Positions 6,901 through 14,767 of a DNA stretch of 53,689 nt are shown here, one piece after another. Under the pieces are notes generated by a model, which saw nothing but the letters and a program-made list of their open reading frames with translations, made no database searches and was not told where the DNA came from. The translations under genes were made by a program, and so were the position numbers. Each line of letters begins with the position of its first letter. Position 1 is the stretch's first letter. The stretch comes from an uncultured Selenomonadales bacterium. GTDB taxonomy: Bacteria; Bacillota; Negativicutes; Selenomonadales; Selenomonadaceae. The DNA lies in assembly GCA_947307055.1 (NCBI GenBank), contig CAMZHX010000014.1:1-53689 (forward strand), written 5' to 3'.

Positions 6901-9526
6901 CCAAGCTAACAACGTCGCCGTCGCCATTGTCGTAGTTGTATCCTAAAATTACGTCGTTGCCCGACTTGTAGTTGAACGTGTTCTTGCCTTCGCCGCCGAA
7001 CGTGACATAATTGTTATTGTCTTGGGCGTGGTCGGTTATGGTAAGGTTGCCCGCCGCCGCCGAGCCGTCGACCGTCATAACGTCACCGGTGATTTCATAC
7101 GACTTAACGGCCGAAGCGAGCGTTACGCTCTTGCCCTCTTCCATTACCCAATCTTTTGTGTAAACGTAATGCTGACTGGAGGCAACCGAAACGCTAGGCA
7201 AGTTTGCGGCATCACCCTTTTGGAAAGTGAGCGTGTTGCCCTTGCCGAAATTGAGCGTGAAACTGTTCGTATTTGAAGTGATTTTGGTGCCGTCGGTAAT
7301 GGGCGTTAAGCCGTCCAAAACGACTTCGTCTAGGTCGGTTCCTGCACTTCCGCCAAAGTCCGCGATAGTGTCCGCGCCGCCGGAGTAGTAGAATTTATCT
7401 GCGCCGCCGCCGCCCTTGAGGCTGTCCGCGTACGCGCTACCTCTGATAATGTCCGCGCCGTCGCCGCCGTCAATCGTCGTTGCTCTTGCGCCCGCCACGA
7501 TTGAATCGTCGCCCTTGTTGCTGAAAATTGAGCTGAGACTGTTATCCGCGCCGCTGACTGTAACTGCCGTAACTGAAGCCGCCGCACCCGAAGGGCTATC
7601 CACAGTCAATTTGGTTGCCGTGCCGATAATGTCCGTGCCGATAATCTTTACGCCCGCAACCTGCGGAGTGATTGATACAGCATTGTCCGCTGTTGTGAAT
7701 GTCAGCCAAGAATATTTCGCGGTAAGCGCATTGTTTAAAACAGAATTTAATGATGAACCAGCAATCGCGTTGGAAGTGTTATCTTGGACACCCAAAACTC
7801 TGTTTAAGCTGTCCGCTTTGAAATAACCTATGGAATCCGCCGCATTCGAGAAAGCACTTGTGAGACTGACGGCAAGAAGGGTTGCGCTCTCTCCGCCTGA
7901 GCTTATAATGTAGTCGAAATTTTTATTATCGCTATCTCCTCTGGCAGTCCAGCCCGCGCCAGCGTTGACAACGCCGTAGGTGCCGGTTTGTGAATTATAA
8001 ACCGACCTACTGTCGCTGTTACCGTTATTGGTTGTGTATTTTTCGACAGATTCGCTGTTGTAAGTGCCGCCCGCGATTTTGACTTTATCGTTATAAGTTG
8101 TTGTTGCTTCTTCGCCGCTACTTACAGTCTCAAATGCGTCTTTTACCTCTTCATCGTCTTTGTCAGCAATAGTGATGACTTTATAATCAGTGTTGGTCTC
8201 TTTATAGGTGGTGATAACCGCGCCTTTGAAGTTACCGTCGGTCACATCGAGTCCGGATCTGTCGTCCTGATAGAAGACGGCAGCATCTGTGCCCTCGAAC
8301 TCGCCGCCCGTAACATTGAGTTCTATACTATTAGTTTCGCTTCTATCATTGGGGTTTGTGACTGACAATGCAACCGTGCCCGAAACTTTGGCGTCGCCGC
8401 TGACATTGACATTTATATTTTTACCTGTGTTGTGCTGAGCGATAGCAATGCCCGCGCCTTTTGAAGTCGAGCCGTCGCCGTTTTTCGTGGCTGAGAAGGA
8501 ACCTGTACCGGTGATTGTGCCGCCCGTGACTTCGACTTTAGTAGCTGCGCGGACTTCGACGCCCGTGCCGCCGTTGTTTGCGTCGCCGCCGGTGATTGTG
8601 CCGCCTTTAATGGTCAATGTGCTGTCGACTGACGGGTTATAAATACCGAGGTTATTTTTCAAGCCGCCCGTTGCCGAGAGGGAGCCGCTGAGGATTTCGA
8701 TAGTTGTACTCTTATAATCAGGTTCATCTTTACCGTTGCCCGAAACAGCTACGGCTTCAGCTGCGGTGTTACTGTCGGCAGCAACTGCGGTAATCGTGGG
8801 ACCCGCCGTATCGCCTTCCGTCCCTACGGTTACCTTAGAGCTTCCCCAAACAACTATACCGAACGCGTCGCCCGCATTGTAGCTATCGCCTGTAGGGCTA
8901 GCAAGTGTATTTTTTGTAGCGATTGTTGTGTTGGAACCCGTGACGGCTGCCTTTGCATTTTTTCCGACACTAAGTCCGATGTAAGTACCGAGGATCGTGC
9001 CGCCTTTAATTTCGACTTGAAGGTCATCACCTGATTGTTCCGAAGCGAATACTGCGTTGACGGCTCTGGAGGCATTGGTTGAGTTTGTTATTTCGACCGT
9101 GCCGCTCTCCATAATAAATTTGCCGCCACTGATAAAGATTGTGTTGTTGTTTGTACTCTTAGTATTATTGTTACCAGTCTGGTTATCCGTATTGGCAATT
9201 ATTTTGCCGTCTGCATTGGCACTGGTGTCTCGGAGCGTGAAGGTGCCGTTTGTAACCTTTATTGCTCTGCCGTCAGTTCCAGACAAAGTTGAGGTTATAG
9301 TGTGTCCGTTCAGGTCGAGGGTGATATTTTTGCCGATTGTCAGTGCCTCTGTCAGTTCTATGTCGCCTGTAAGTTTGATTATGCCGTCATTGGACAAAGC
9401 AGTTGTAAGGGCTTCGACAGTGTTTACTTCTGTGACTGTGAGTTCAGTAGCAGGCGTGTCTTCAAAGCGTTGAAGGTCGAAAGAAAATTTATTGGTGGGA
9501 GAGAATCCCGTAATATTTCCGTCCAT
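3980..9526 (-). CDS. Giant RTX-like secreted repeat protein with FSFDLQRF N-terminal motif
   Basis: An 1848-residue protein, the largest gene here. No Sec signal is visible; the N-terminus instead reads NKFSFDLQRFED at residues 12-23. I recall this motif from other Selenomonadales repeat proteins, which should be checked. Residues about 40-480 are beta-helix-like, with recurring ITGGT / VEVTGGTITG / LTIKGGTITG units. The rest is built of modules of roughly 170 residues. Each has a GNDxxNYIxGS segment, an RTX-type nonapeptide region such as LNGGAGNDTL, then FYYxxGxDxIxNFG. Clear RTX-like clusters fall near residues 685, 1030, 1200, 1520 and 1690. Such repeats usually bind calcium and go with type I secretion, but no transporter is encoded nearby. 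The start is ATG 9526 after AAAAGGGGATTAAAACT; a 40-residue upstream extension is open but lacks a convincing start. Confidence 0.85.
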   Translation of the reverse strand: MDGNITGFSPTNKFSFDLQRFEDTPATELTVTEVNTVEALTTALSNDGIIKLTGDIELTEALTIGKNITLDLNGHTITSTLSGTDGRAIKVTNGTFTLRDTSANADGKIIANTDNQTGNNNTKSTNNNTIFISGGKFIMESGTVEITNSTNASRAVNAVFASEQSGDDLQVEIKGGTILGTYIGLSVGKNAKAAVTGSNTTIATKNTLASPTGDSYNAGDAFGIVVWGSSKVTVGTEGDTAGPTITAVAADSNTAAEAVAVSGNGKDEPDYKSTTIEILSGSLSATGGLKNNLGIYNPSVDSTLTIKGGTITGGDANNGGTGVEVRAATKVEVTGGTITGTGSFSATKNGDGSTSKGAGIAIAQHNTGKNINVNVSGDAKVSGTVALSVTNPNDRSETNSIELNVTGGEFEGTDAAVFYQDDRSGLDVTDGNFKGAVITTYKETNTDYKVITIADKDDEEVKDAFETVSSGEEATTTYNDKVKIAGGTYNSESVEKYTTNNGNSDSRSVYNSQTGTYGVVNAGAGWTARGDSDNKNFDYIISSGGESATLLAVSLTSAFSNAADSIGYFKADSLNRVLGVQDNTSNAIAGSSLNSVLNNALTAKYSWLTFTTADNAVSITPQVAGVKIIGTDIIGTATKLTVDSPSGAAASVTAVTVSGADNSLSSIFSNKGDDSIVAGARATTIDGGDGADIIRGSAYADSLKGGGGADKFYYSGGADTIADFGGSAGTDLDEVVLDGLTPITDGTKITSNTNSFTLNFGKGNTLTFQKGDAANLPSVSVASSQHYVYTKDWVMEEGKSVTLASAVKSYEITGDVMTVDGSAAAGNLTITDHAQDNNNYVTFGGEGKNTFNYKSGNDVILGYNYDNGDGDVVSLASNDLKAPIDFTNATYDGSNFVLKLDPNSASKTLTFKGAANVALLQTSGNETDTYTYKAIAANKLYSIAQEGKGISLGAGYTSTQYNGTSTEYATIDAANVTQAIRIRGNDKANYIVSSSLGGVLEGNDEDDTLMAVTDASDTASLTLNGGAGNDLLEGGSGYNYFIYSEGSDSIKNYGPGNLINVTGREVSFADVTVDTAVTNNNDLLIKFDNDNQLSIAGGASAGAPVISITSGRNNYAVKKDYIALNGKSITLAAGYGVTNAEGATYRVFNGAADTNTVYTAINAAAVTATGGISIVGNDNNNYIIGSETKSNSLNGGAGNDTLVGVTVPAEADLFYYTAGKDVIENFGASTDKLAIEDTQVAGISSGKLTNSKLTFTVDKNNSLTFKFGDNEPFEKVSLEGTGYLTKDGVVSIPGGTGDNNSLKLFASAKGKIDLNDELYSLSADSAISTVDAEKVKSQSVTLVGGTQGGLFAYMENNKQRDGFEYGGGNVTISGYEGGRDRIDLGDDSLTKFEIIGSGDNKDVKLTLGDSKTISIKGAAGKEVLLRDTSKGNGYKKMVFAATGVVQNKAKNPTMATVSAGVDSYSFADSNHNAQTVKKIYVTDAETGTSIRAGDKYNTVIDASKATNEVSLSGGAKNDKLIGSTVDADDLFVYTGGKDVIQNFGMGDRISIDSNTIKASLDAGNVKITAAKKSIKFKFGNKDVLTIKSNETMDGALKINDGDKIYFKNAIGESNGSVSLTSAFSGTFKTQDSNRTALPKAATVNGGNVEKNLTFKGSSDAETLIGGSNKNRKTMFRGGGGADSLVGGASKDTFFYAKGNTGDANIANFDFANDKIKVSSGIISKIENLGSAIKFSMTNGKSTDAAVGSFNIMSGIKNGSTAAVTDFSKVAIKANNTYYWFTESGGDTYYSASTGDTLAPGTLITTENRLKSAPSDGYAVIDLNYSTNLAKNDIVAVKATTTNPNTTTT

Positions 9527-9748
9527 AGTTTTAATCCCCTTTTTGAGTTGATCATACCGCGCAGCCCTCCATAAAAATTTCCCTGTGAGGCATTGTGGGG
9601 GCAATAATCCTACAAAAAAATTCTTATTTATCATCTGCGTCGGCAAGTTGATAGAAATCGCGAGCCGTCATGGTCGCGACTGTCCGATTCGATTTTTTTA
9701 TCAGCCACCTTTCGATAATTTCTTTTGGGGGGTTCGACTCGCGAGTTT

Positions 9749-9776
9749 ATTTTATCGTCTGAAAATTCTTTGTCAA
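9749..9776 (-). promoter_or_regulatory. Predicted promoter of the giant RTX-like gene
   Basis: On the minus strand, TTGACA (9776-9771), a 16-bp spacer and TAAAAT (9754-9749). The transcript would have a leader of about 215 bases, which contains two short palindromes (ACTCGCGAGT and GTCGCGAC). Confidence 0.6.
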
Positions 9777-9797
9777 TAGCAAATTCATTAAGGTTTT

Positions 9798-10922
9798 CTA
9801 AACTTTTTGAATATTAGCTTTCAAGTCTTTGATTTCCTTGTCAAACTCGATGAGGCGTTTGCGGTAGGAATGAATCGCGCCGTAGATGTAGGCGAAAAAC
9901 GGCGTGAAGTCTCCGCAATATTTTTGCAGTTCCTTACGAACAATGCCGTCGAGTTGCGCGGGCGTGTACTTCTCGTAAAAGCGTTGCGTCCAAATCAAAT
10001 GCTGTTGAACTATGTAATCAATCGAAAGCTGGCGGTAGTTCGGATTCTTGACGAAAAAATCAATGCCGCTCATGAAGTCATCGAGCACTTTGGAGCCTTC
10101 AATCATTAAATGTGTCAGCGCGTGCAAGGATTCTTCAATCGAAACCATTTTGCGCGTAATCGAATTGGGGTTGTGGCGGTAGATGTAAAAAATATTCGGG
10201 ACGCGAACTATACGCGGCGCGGTGCACAGAACTTGAAAATAAAATACAATGTCTTCGGAAGTCAGCAGCTTGGAGAAGTGAATATTTTTTTCCATGAGAT
10301 AATCGCGGCGATAAAGTTTGTTATGAACCCAACCGAAAAATCTTCCCTTGTAAAACATTTGGACGCGCTCGGCAAGGTTATCGGTCTCAAGGAACGCCTC
10401 TTTACAAAAGCCGCCCTTTTCCTTGCTGAATGTCGTAAATTTCGTTTCGGGCGTCACGTCGATAGTCTGATTTTCCGGAAAGTAAACTTGCTCGGTATGG
10501 ACAACGTCGGCTCTCCATTTTTCGGCAATCGTAACGAGTTCTTGAAGGGCGGTCGGGGTGTACATGTCGTCGGCGTCGAGGAAGGCAAGATATTTCCCGC
10601 GGCTCAATCTTATTCCGGTGTTGCGAGGTTCACTAGCCGCGCCAGAATTTTTAGGAAGTCGGACAACTCTTATGCGCCTGTCCTGCTTAGCGAGTTCGAC
10701 GACAATTTTTAACGTGTCATCGGTCGAGCAGTCATCAACGCAAATCAGCTCGAAGTCGCCGAAAGTTTGATTCAACGCGCTCCGCACGCAAGTTTCAATA
10801 TATCGCTCGGCATTGTACATAGGCAAGACAATCGAGACGCCCGGCAAGCGTGGAATATTCACGGGTGCGGCAGGAGGATTTTTTTTCGTCAAAGCTTTGG
10901 GGATTTTATTTTTATGTGACAT
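9798..10922 (-). CDS. Glycosyltransferase family 2
   Basis: A 374-residue GT-A fold glycosyltransferase. The family 2 hallmarks are PGVSIVLPMYNAERYIETCVRS at about residues 27-48, VDDCSTDDT near 62-70, and the metal/nucleotide-sugar-binding LDADD near 117-121. The acceptor is unknown; the C-terminal half (EDIVFYFQVL, YIYRHNPNSIT) resembles transferases that build cell-surface glycans. The C-terminus ends in a lysine-rich helix. The start is ATG 10922 behind GGAGAGTTGAGA. The gene lies between the giant surface protein and gap, on the same strand as the former. That makes a surface role, possibly decorating the secreted protein or envelope polysaccharide, a reasonable but unproven guess. Confidence 0.88.
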   Translation of the reverse strand: MSHKNKIPKALTKKNPPAAPVNIPRLPGVSIVLPMYNAERYIETCVRSALNQTFGDFELICVDDCSTDDTLKIVVELAKQDRRIRVVRLPKNSGAASEPRNTGIRLSRGKYLAFLDADDMYTPTALQELVTIAEKWRADVVHTEQVYFPENQTIDVTPETKFTTFSKEKGGFCKEAFLETDNLAERVQMFYKGRFFGWVHNKLYRRDYLMEKNIHFSKLLTSEDIVFYFQVLCTAPRIVRVPNIFYIYRHNPNSITRKMVSIEESLHALTHLMIEGSKVLDDFMSGIDFFVKNPNYRQLSIDYIVQQHLIWTQRFYEKYTPAQLDGIVRKELQKYCGDFTPFFAYIYGAIHSYRKRLIEFDKEIKDLKANIQKV

Positions 10923-11017
10923 TCTCAACTCTCCGATTAAAAAATTTTGCTTGAATATAGCACAGCGGCTTTGAACTTGCAAATTATCCTGCTATGAAAA
11001 AATGTTCCGAAAATTTG

Positions 11018-11054
11018 TTGACACTCAAAAAAATTTGTTGTAGTATAGCAACAA
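11018..11054 (+). promoter_or_regulatory. gap promoter with inverted repeat over the -10 region
   Basis: TTGACA (11018-11023), a 17-bp spacer and TAGTAT (11041-11046). TTGTTG (11035-11040) and CAACAA (11049-11054) flank the -10 box as an inverted repeat, a plausible operator for a glycolytic regulator. The regulator is unidentified. Confidence 0.65.
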
Positions 11055-11105
11055 CTTGAGACTCAAACTTTCAAGAGTTTTTAAAAGTATAGGGAGGTAT
11101 TTTTA

Positions 11106-12149
11106 ATGGCTGTTAAAGTTGCTATCAATGGTTTCGGTCGTATCGGTCGTCTCGCATTCCGTCAAATGTTCGACGCTGAGGGTTATGAGGTTGTCGCAAT
11201 CAACGATCTCACCAGCCCCAAAATGCTCGCGCACCTTCTCAAATATGACACCGCTCAGGGCGGCTACGCAGGCAGAATCGGCGAAGGCAAACACACTGTC
11301 GAATCCCATGACGGCGAAGGCGAAGATAACTACATCGTCGTTGACGGCAAGAAGATTATCATCTACAAAATCCCGAATGCAGCTGAAATTCCGTGGGCAA
11401 AACATGATGTCGATGTCGTTTTGGAATGCACCGGTTTCTACACCAGCAAAGCAAAGGCAGAAGCTCATCTGACCGGCGGCGCAAAGAAAGTCGTTATCTC
11501 GGCTCCTGCAGGCAATGATCTCCCGACTATCGTTTACAACGTCAACCACAAGACCCTCACCCCCGACGTTAAAGTCCTCTCGGCAGCATCTTGCACCACC
11601 AACTGCTTGGCTCCTATGACTGCTGCTCTGCACAAACTTGCTCCGATTCAAAGCGGCATTATGGCAACGATTCACGCTTACACCGGCGACCAAATGATCC
11701 TCGACGGCCCGCAGCGTAAAGGCGACCTCCGTCGTGCTCGCGCAGGTGCATGCAACATCGTCCCGAACTCCACCGGCGCAGCTAAAGCTATCGGTCTCGT
11801 TATCCCCGAACTCAAAGGCAAACTCATTGGCGCAGCTCAGCGCGTCCCGACTCCGACCGGCTCGACCACTCTTCTTTTCGCGGTTGTCAAAGGCGAAGTC
11901 ACTGTTGAGCAAATCAACGAGGCTATGAAAGCGGCGGCTAACGAATCCTTCGGCTATTGCGATGAGCAAATCGTTTCCAGCGACATCATCGGCATGAAAT
12001 TCGGCTCGCTCTTCGACGCGACCCAAACCATGGTCAGCCCCATTGGCGACGGCAACACTCTCGTTCAAGTTGTTTCCTGGTATGACAACGAAAACAGCTA
12101 CACCAGCCAAATGGTTCGTACCATTAAGTATTTCGCAGAACTCAAGTAA
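11106..12149 (+). CDS. gap: Glyceraldehyde-3-phosphate dehydrogenase, type I
   Basis: GAPDH of 347 residues. It oxidises glyceraldehyde-3-phosphate with NAD+ and phosphate to 1,3-bisphosphoglycerate. The Rossmann N-terminus [14 protein letters not shown] is followed by the catalytic SCTTNC (Cys about residue 163), IHAYTGDQ and the substrate loop [33 protein letters not shown] is at the C-terminus. It is about ten residues longer than typical because of a small insertion around [16 protein letters not shown]. The start follows GGGAGGTATTTTTA. It heads a glycolytic block with the pgk-tpiA fusion and gpmI, and a hairpin and tandem repeat lie in the gap before pgk. Confidence 0.97.
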   Translation: MAVKVAINGFGRIGRLAFRQMFDAEGYEVVAINDLTSPKMLAHLLKYDTAQGGYAGRIGEGKHTVESHDGEGEDNYIVVDGKKIIIYKIPNAAEIPWAKHDVDVVLECTGFYTSKAKAEAHLTGGAKKVVISAPAGNDLPTIVYNVNHKTLTPDVKVLSAASCTTNCLAPMTAALHKLAPIQSGIMATIHAYTGDQMILDGPQRKGDLRRARAGACNIVPNSTGAAKAIGLVIPELKGKLIGAAQRVPTPTGSTTLLFAVVKGEVTVEQINEAMKAAANESFGYCDEQIVSSDIIGMKFGSLFDATQTMVSPIGDGNTLVQVVSWYDNENSYTSQMVRTIKYFAELK

Positions 12150-12185
12150 GAAATTTTTCAATTAAGCACGGTTAAGACAGCGGCT

Positions 12186-12217
12186 CGGCTCTTCTGAAAT
12201 GTTGAGCCGGGTCGTTT
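12186..12217 (+). terminator. Weak hairpin after gap
   Basis: CGGCTC (12186-12191) pairs with GAGCCG (12204-12209), followed by GGTCGTTTTC. The poor T-run suggests partial termination and read-through into pgk. Confidence 0.45.
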
Positions 12218-12245
12218 TCGGTTAAGGACTAGGTTATTAGGTGTA

Positions 12246-12301
12246 TAGGTGGTTAGGTGGATAGTTCTAATAATCTAACCACCTAACCACCTAACCACCT
12301 A
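12246..12301 (+). repeat. Inverted tandem repeat, CCACCTAA family
   Basis: A left arm of TAGGTGG-type units (12246-12264) pairs at 18 of 19 positions with a right arm of CTAACCACC-type units (12275-12293) across a 10-base loop. The CCACCTAA octamer then continues to about 12301. The arms stop just before the pgk ribosome binding site GGGAGG. Confidence 0.85.
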
Positions 12302-12326
12302 ACAACTACTTTAGGGAGGTTTTCCA

Positions 12327-14264
12327 ATGAATAAGAAAAACATTCGCGACATCAACTTGAAAGGCAAGAAGGTATTCCTTCGCGTCGATTACAACGTCCC
12401 TATGGACGAAAACCAGAACATCACTAACACCAAACGCATTGACGCGACGCTCCCGACCCTCAACTATTTGCTCGAACAGGGCGCGGCCGTCATCATCGGT
12501 TGCCACCTCGGCAGACCTACCGAAGCTCGCGAGCCGAAATTCTCCACCAAACCCATTGCTAAAAAACTCGCTGAAATTCTCGGCAGGGAAGTCAAATGGG
12601 CGGAAGATTGCATAGGCGAACCCGCAGAAAAAGCCGCCGCCGCTCTCCAACCCGGCGAAATTCTCTTGCTCGAAAATCTTCGCTACCACAAGGAAGAAAA
12701 GAAAAATAATCCCAAGTTCGCCAAACAACTCGCCGCGCTCGCTGACATCGCTGTCAATGATGCATTCGGCATGGCTCATCGCGCTCACGCCTCCAACGTC
12801 GGCATTACCCATTTCCTTGAAACCGCGTCCGGATTCCTCATGGAAAAGGAAATTAACTACATCGGCAAGACCCTTGAGAATCCGCAACGCCCGTTCGTCG
12901 GCATTATCGGCGGCGCGAAAGTCTCTGACAAAATCGGCGTCATCAGCAACATGATTGACAAAGTCGACACGATTATTATCGGCGGCGGCATGGCTCACAC
13001 CTTCGACAAGGCGAAAGGCTACGAAGTCGGCACGTCCCTCCTTGAGGCTGACAAAATCGAACTCGCTAAACAGCTCCTCGAAAAAGCAGCGGCCAAAGGC
13101 GTTAAAGTCGTTCTGCCGGTCGATATCGTTGTTGCTAACAAGTTCGCGGCTGATGCTGAATACAAAACTGTTCCTGTTGACCAATGCCCGCCTGATTGGA
13201 TGGGGCTCGACAGCGGCGAAGAAACTTCCAAAGAATACGTCAAAGCCCTCGAAGGCGCAAAGACTATTATTTGGAATGGGCCTATGGGCGTTTTCGAGTT
13301 CGATAACTTTGCAAAAGGCACGCTCGCAGTTGCTAAGGCTGTTGCCGACGCGACCGACAAAGGCGCAATTTCAATTGTCGGCGGCGGCGACTCGATTGCG
13401 GCTCTCAAGAAAACTGGCCTTGATAAGAAAATCTCGCACATCTCGACCGGCGGCGGCGCGACCCTCGAATATCTCGAAGGCAAAGTCCTGCCCGGTATCG
13501 ATGCTATTGACGGCGTAGGCCGCACCCCGATTATCGCGGGCAACTGGAAGATGAATAACACCATTAAAGAAGGCGTTAAACTCGTCGAAGAACTTATCCC
13601 GCTCGTGAAGAATGCTGAATGCCGCGTCGTAGTCGCCCCGACTGCTACCGCCCTTGCCGCTGTCGCGAATGCTGTTAAGTCTACCAATATTCACGTCGCC
13701 GCGCAGAACGTCCATTGGGAAGCTAAAGGTGCGTACACCGGCGAAATTTCTACCGGTATGCTTAACGAAATCGGCGTTGATTATGTCATTCTCGGCCACA
13801 GCGAACGCCGCGACTATTTCGGCGAGACCGATGAAGGTGTCAACAAACGGGCTAAGGCTGCTTTCAATGCGGGCATTACCCCGATAATTTGCTGCGGCGA
13901 GTCCCTTGAAGTTCGCGAATCCGGCAAATATATTGAACACGTCGTCGGACAAATCGATAAAGACCTTGACGGCTTCACACCTGCGGAAGTCAAAAAACTC
14001 GTCATTGCTTACGAGCCGATTTGGGCTATCGGCACCGGCAAGACCGCTACTTTCGACCAGGCCGAAGAAGTCTGCAAAGCTATTCGCGAATGTGTTGCTA
14101 AGAAATTCGGTCAAGAGGCGGCGGACGCTATTCGCATTCAATACGGCGGCTCCGTTAAACCCGCGACGATTAAAGACCTCATGCAACAACCTAACGTTGA
14201 CGGCGCATTGGTCGGCGGCGCAAGCCTCAAATCCAAAGACTTCAGCGAAATCGTAAACTTCTAA
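12327..14264 (+). CDS. pgk-tpiA: Bifunctional phosphoglycerate kinase / triosephosphate isomerase fusion
   Basis: One uninterrupted frame of 645 residues encodes two glycolytic enzymes. Residues 1-396 are phosphoglycerate kinase: [11 protein letters not shown], the GCHLGRP substrate arginine loop, [28 protein letters not shown], the nucleotide-binding [20 protein letters not shown] and [15 protein letters not shown]. Residues about 398-645 are triosephosphate isomerase: [11 protein letters not shown] with the active-site Lys, ILGHSERR with catalytic His, [14 protein letters not shown] with catalytic Glu and the flexible lid, and IQYGGSVKP. The junction is only a few residues ([10 protein letters not shown]), and the usual initiator Met of TpiA is missing. 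A Pgk-TpiA fusion is known from Thermotoga. No frameshift is needed here. The start follows GGGAGGTTTTCCA. Confidence 0.95.
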   Translation: MNKKNIRDINLKGKKVFLRVDYNVPMDENQNITNTKRIDATLPTLNYLLEQGAAVIIGCHLGRPTEAREPKFSTKPIAKKLAEILGREVKWAEDCIGEPAEKAAAALQPGEILLLENLRYHKEEKKNNPKFAKQLAALADIAVNDAFGMAHRAHASNVGITHFLETASGFLMEKEINYIGKTLENPQRPFVGIIGGAKVSDKIGVISNMIDKVDTIIIGGGMAHTFDKAKGYEVGTSLLEADKIELAKQLLEKAAAKGVKVVLPVDIVVANKFAADAEYKTVPVDQCPPDWMGLDSGEETSKEYVKALEGAKTIIWNGPMGVFEFDNFAKGTLAVAKAVADATDKGAISIVGGGDSIAALKKTGLDKKISHISTGGGATLEYLEGKVLPGIDAIDGVGRTPIIAGNWKMNNTIKEGVKLVEELIPLVKNAECRVVVAPTATALAAVANAVKSTNIHVAAQNVHWEAKGAYTGEISTGMLNEIGVDYVILGHSERRDYFGETDEGVNKRAKAAFNAGITPIICCGESLEVRESGKYIEHVVGQIDKDLDGFTPAEVKKLVIAYEPIWAIGTGKTATFDQAEEVCKAIRECVAKKFGQEAADAIRIQYGGSVKPATIKDLMQQPNVDGALVGGASLKSKDFSEIVNF

Positions 14265-14304
14265 GCGAAAATTCAAACTGCTCACAAGAAAGGCGGTGAT
14301 TATT

Positions 14305-14661
14305 GTGGCGAACATCAAAAAGAAAGTTGACAACCTGGAGAACAGAGTTACGACGCTCGAACAGCAGGTAAACAGCGTACTAACTAAGCTCGACATGTTC
14401 ATTGCGGAAAGTCGCGAGGCACGCAAAAGACAAGATGACGATATGCGCGAAATGCGAGAAAAGCACGATTCCGACATGCGCGAAATGCGCAAAGATATGA
14501 AAGAGATGCAAGTTCGTTTTTACGAAAAGATGGACAACATGGACACGAAAATTGACGGCATAGGCAATCATGTCAGAAATATCACAATCGCCGCAATGGT
14601 TGGTATCGGCGCGGCGGTTACAGGTGTCGCCGCTATGGTCGTCGCCGTCTTCTTGAAATGA
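14305..14661 (+). CDS. Small coiled-coil protein with C-terminal membrane helix
   Basis: A 118-residue protein of unknown function. Residues 1-85 are highly charged and heptad-like (VDNLENRVTTLEQQVNSVL, then repeated D-M-R-E-M-R units), predicting a long coiled coil. Residues about 90-116 are a single hydrophobic segment (NITIAAMVGIGAAVTGVAAMVVAVF), so the protein is probably tail-anchored. Similar coiled-coil plus tail-anchor proteins occur near phage genes as haemolysin XhlA-like proteins, but I cannot confirm that link. I chose GTG 14305 because AGGCGGTGA lies five bases upstream. It sits between pgk-tpiA and gpmI and has no evident glycolytic role. Confidence 0.7.
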   Translation: MANIKKKVDNLENRVTTLEQQVNSVLTKLDMFIAESREARKRQDDDMREMREKHDSDMREMRKDMKEMQVRFYEKMDNMDTKIDGIGNHVRNITIAAMVGIGAAVTGVAAMVVAVFLK

Positions 14662-14683
14662 GTTTAAATCCGCAATATAATTG

Positions 14684-14738
14684 AGCCGCCAATTTAGTGG
14701 CTAGTAACTAGTTGCTAGTTGTTAGGTTGGCGGCTTTT
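14684..14738 (+). terminator. Terminator whose loop holds a tandem repeat
   Basis: AGCCGCCAA (14684-14692) pairs perfectly with TTGGCGGCT (14727-14735), followed by TTTC. The 34-base loop is filled by degenerate CTAGTTG-type tandem units (14693-14726). It separates the coiled-coil gene from gpmI. Confidence 0.75.
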
Positions 14739-14767
14739 CTTCAATTTATAAAAGGAGAGTGCTACGA

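Noticed and set aside
9725-9750. tRNA-like T-loop sequence (GGTTCGACTC)
   Set aside because: The flanking bases do not form the T-stem, and no acceptor or anticodon arm is present.
11103-12161. Open frame of about 350 codons on the minus strand opposite gap
   Set aside because: It is the complement of a highly conserved gene with strong codon bias, its predicted protein has no recognisable family, and there is no SD at its start.
13371-14492. Open frame of about 370 codons on the minus strand opposite the pgk-tpiA fusion
   Set aside because: It overlaps intact Pgk and TpiA motifs on the plus strand and shows low-complexity shadow composition.
14305-14661. Small coiled-coil protein as a phage haemolysin (XhlA) from a prophage
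   Set aside because: The layout is similar, but no phage gene lies nearby and the gene sits within a glycolytic block.
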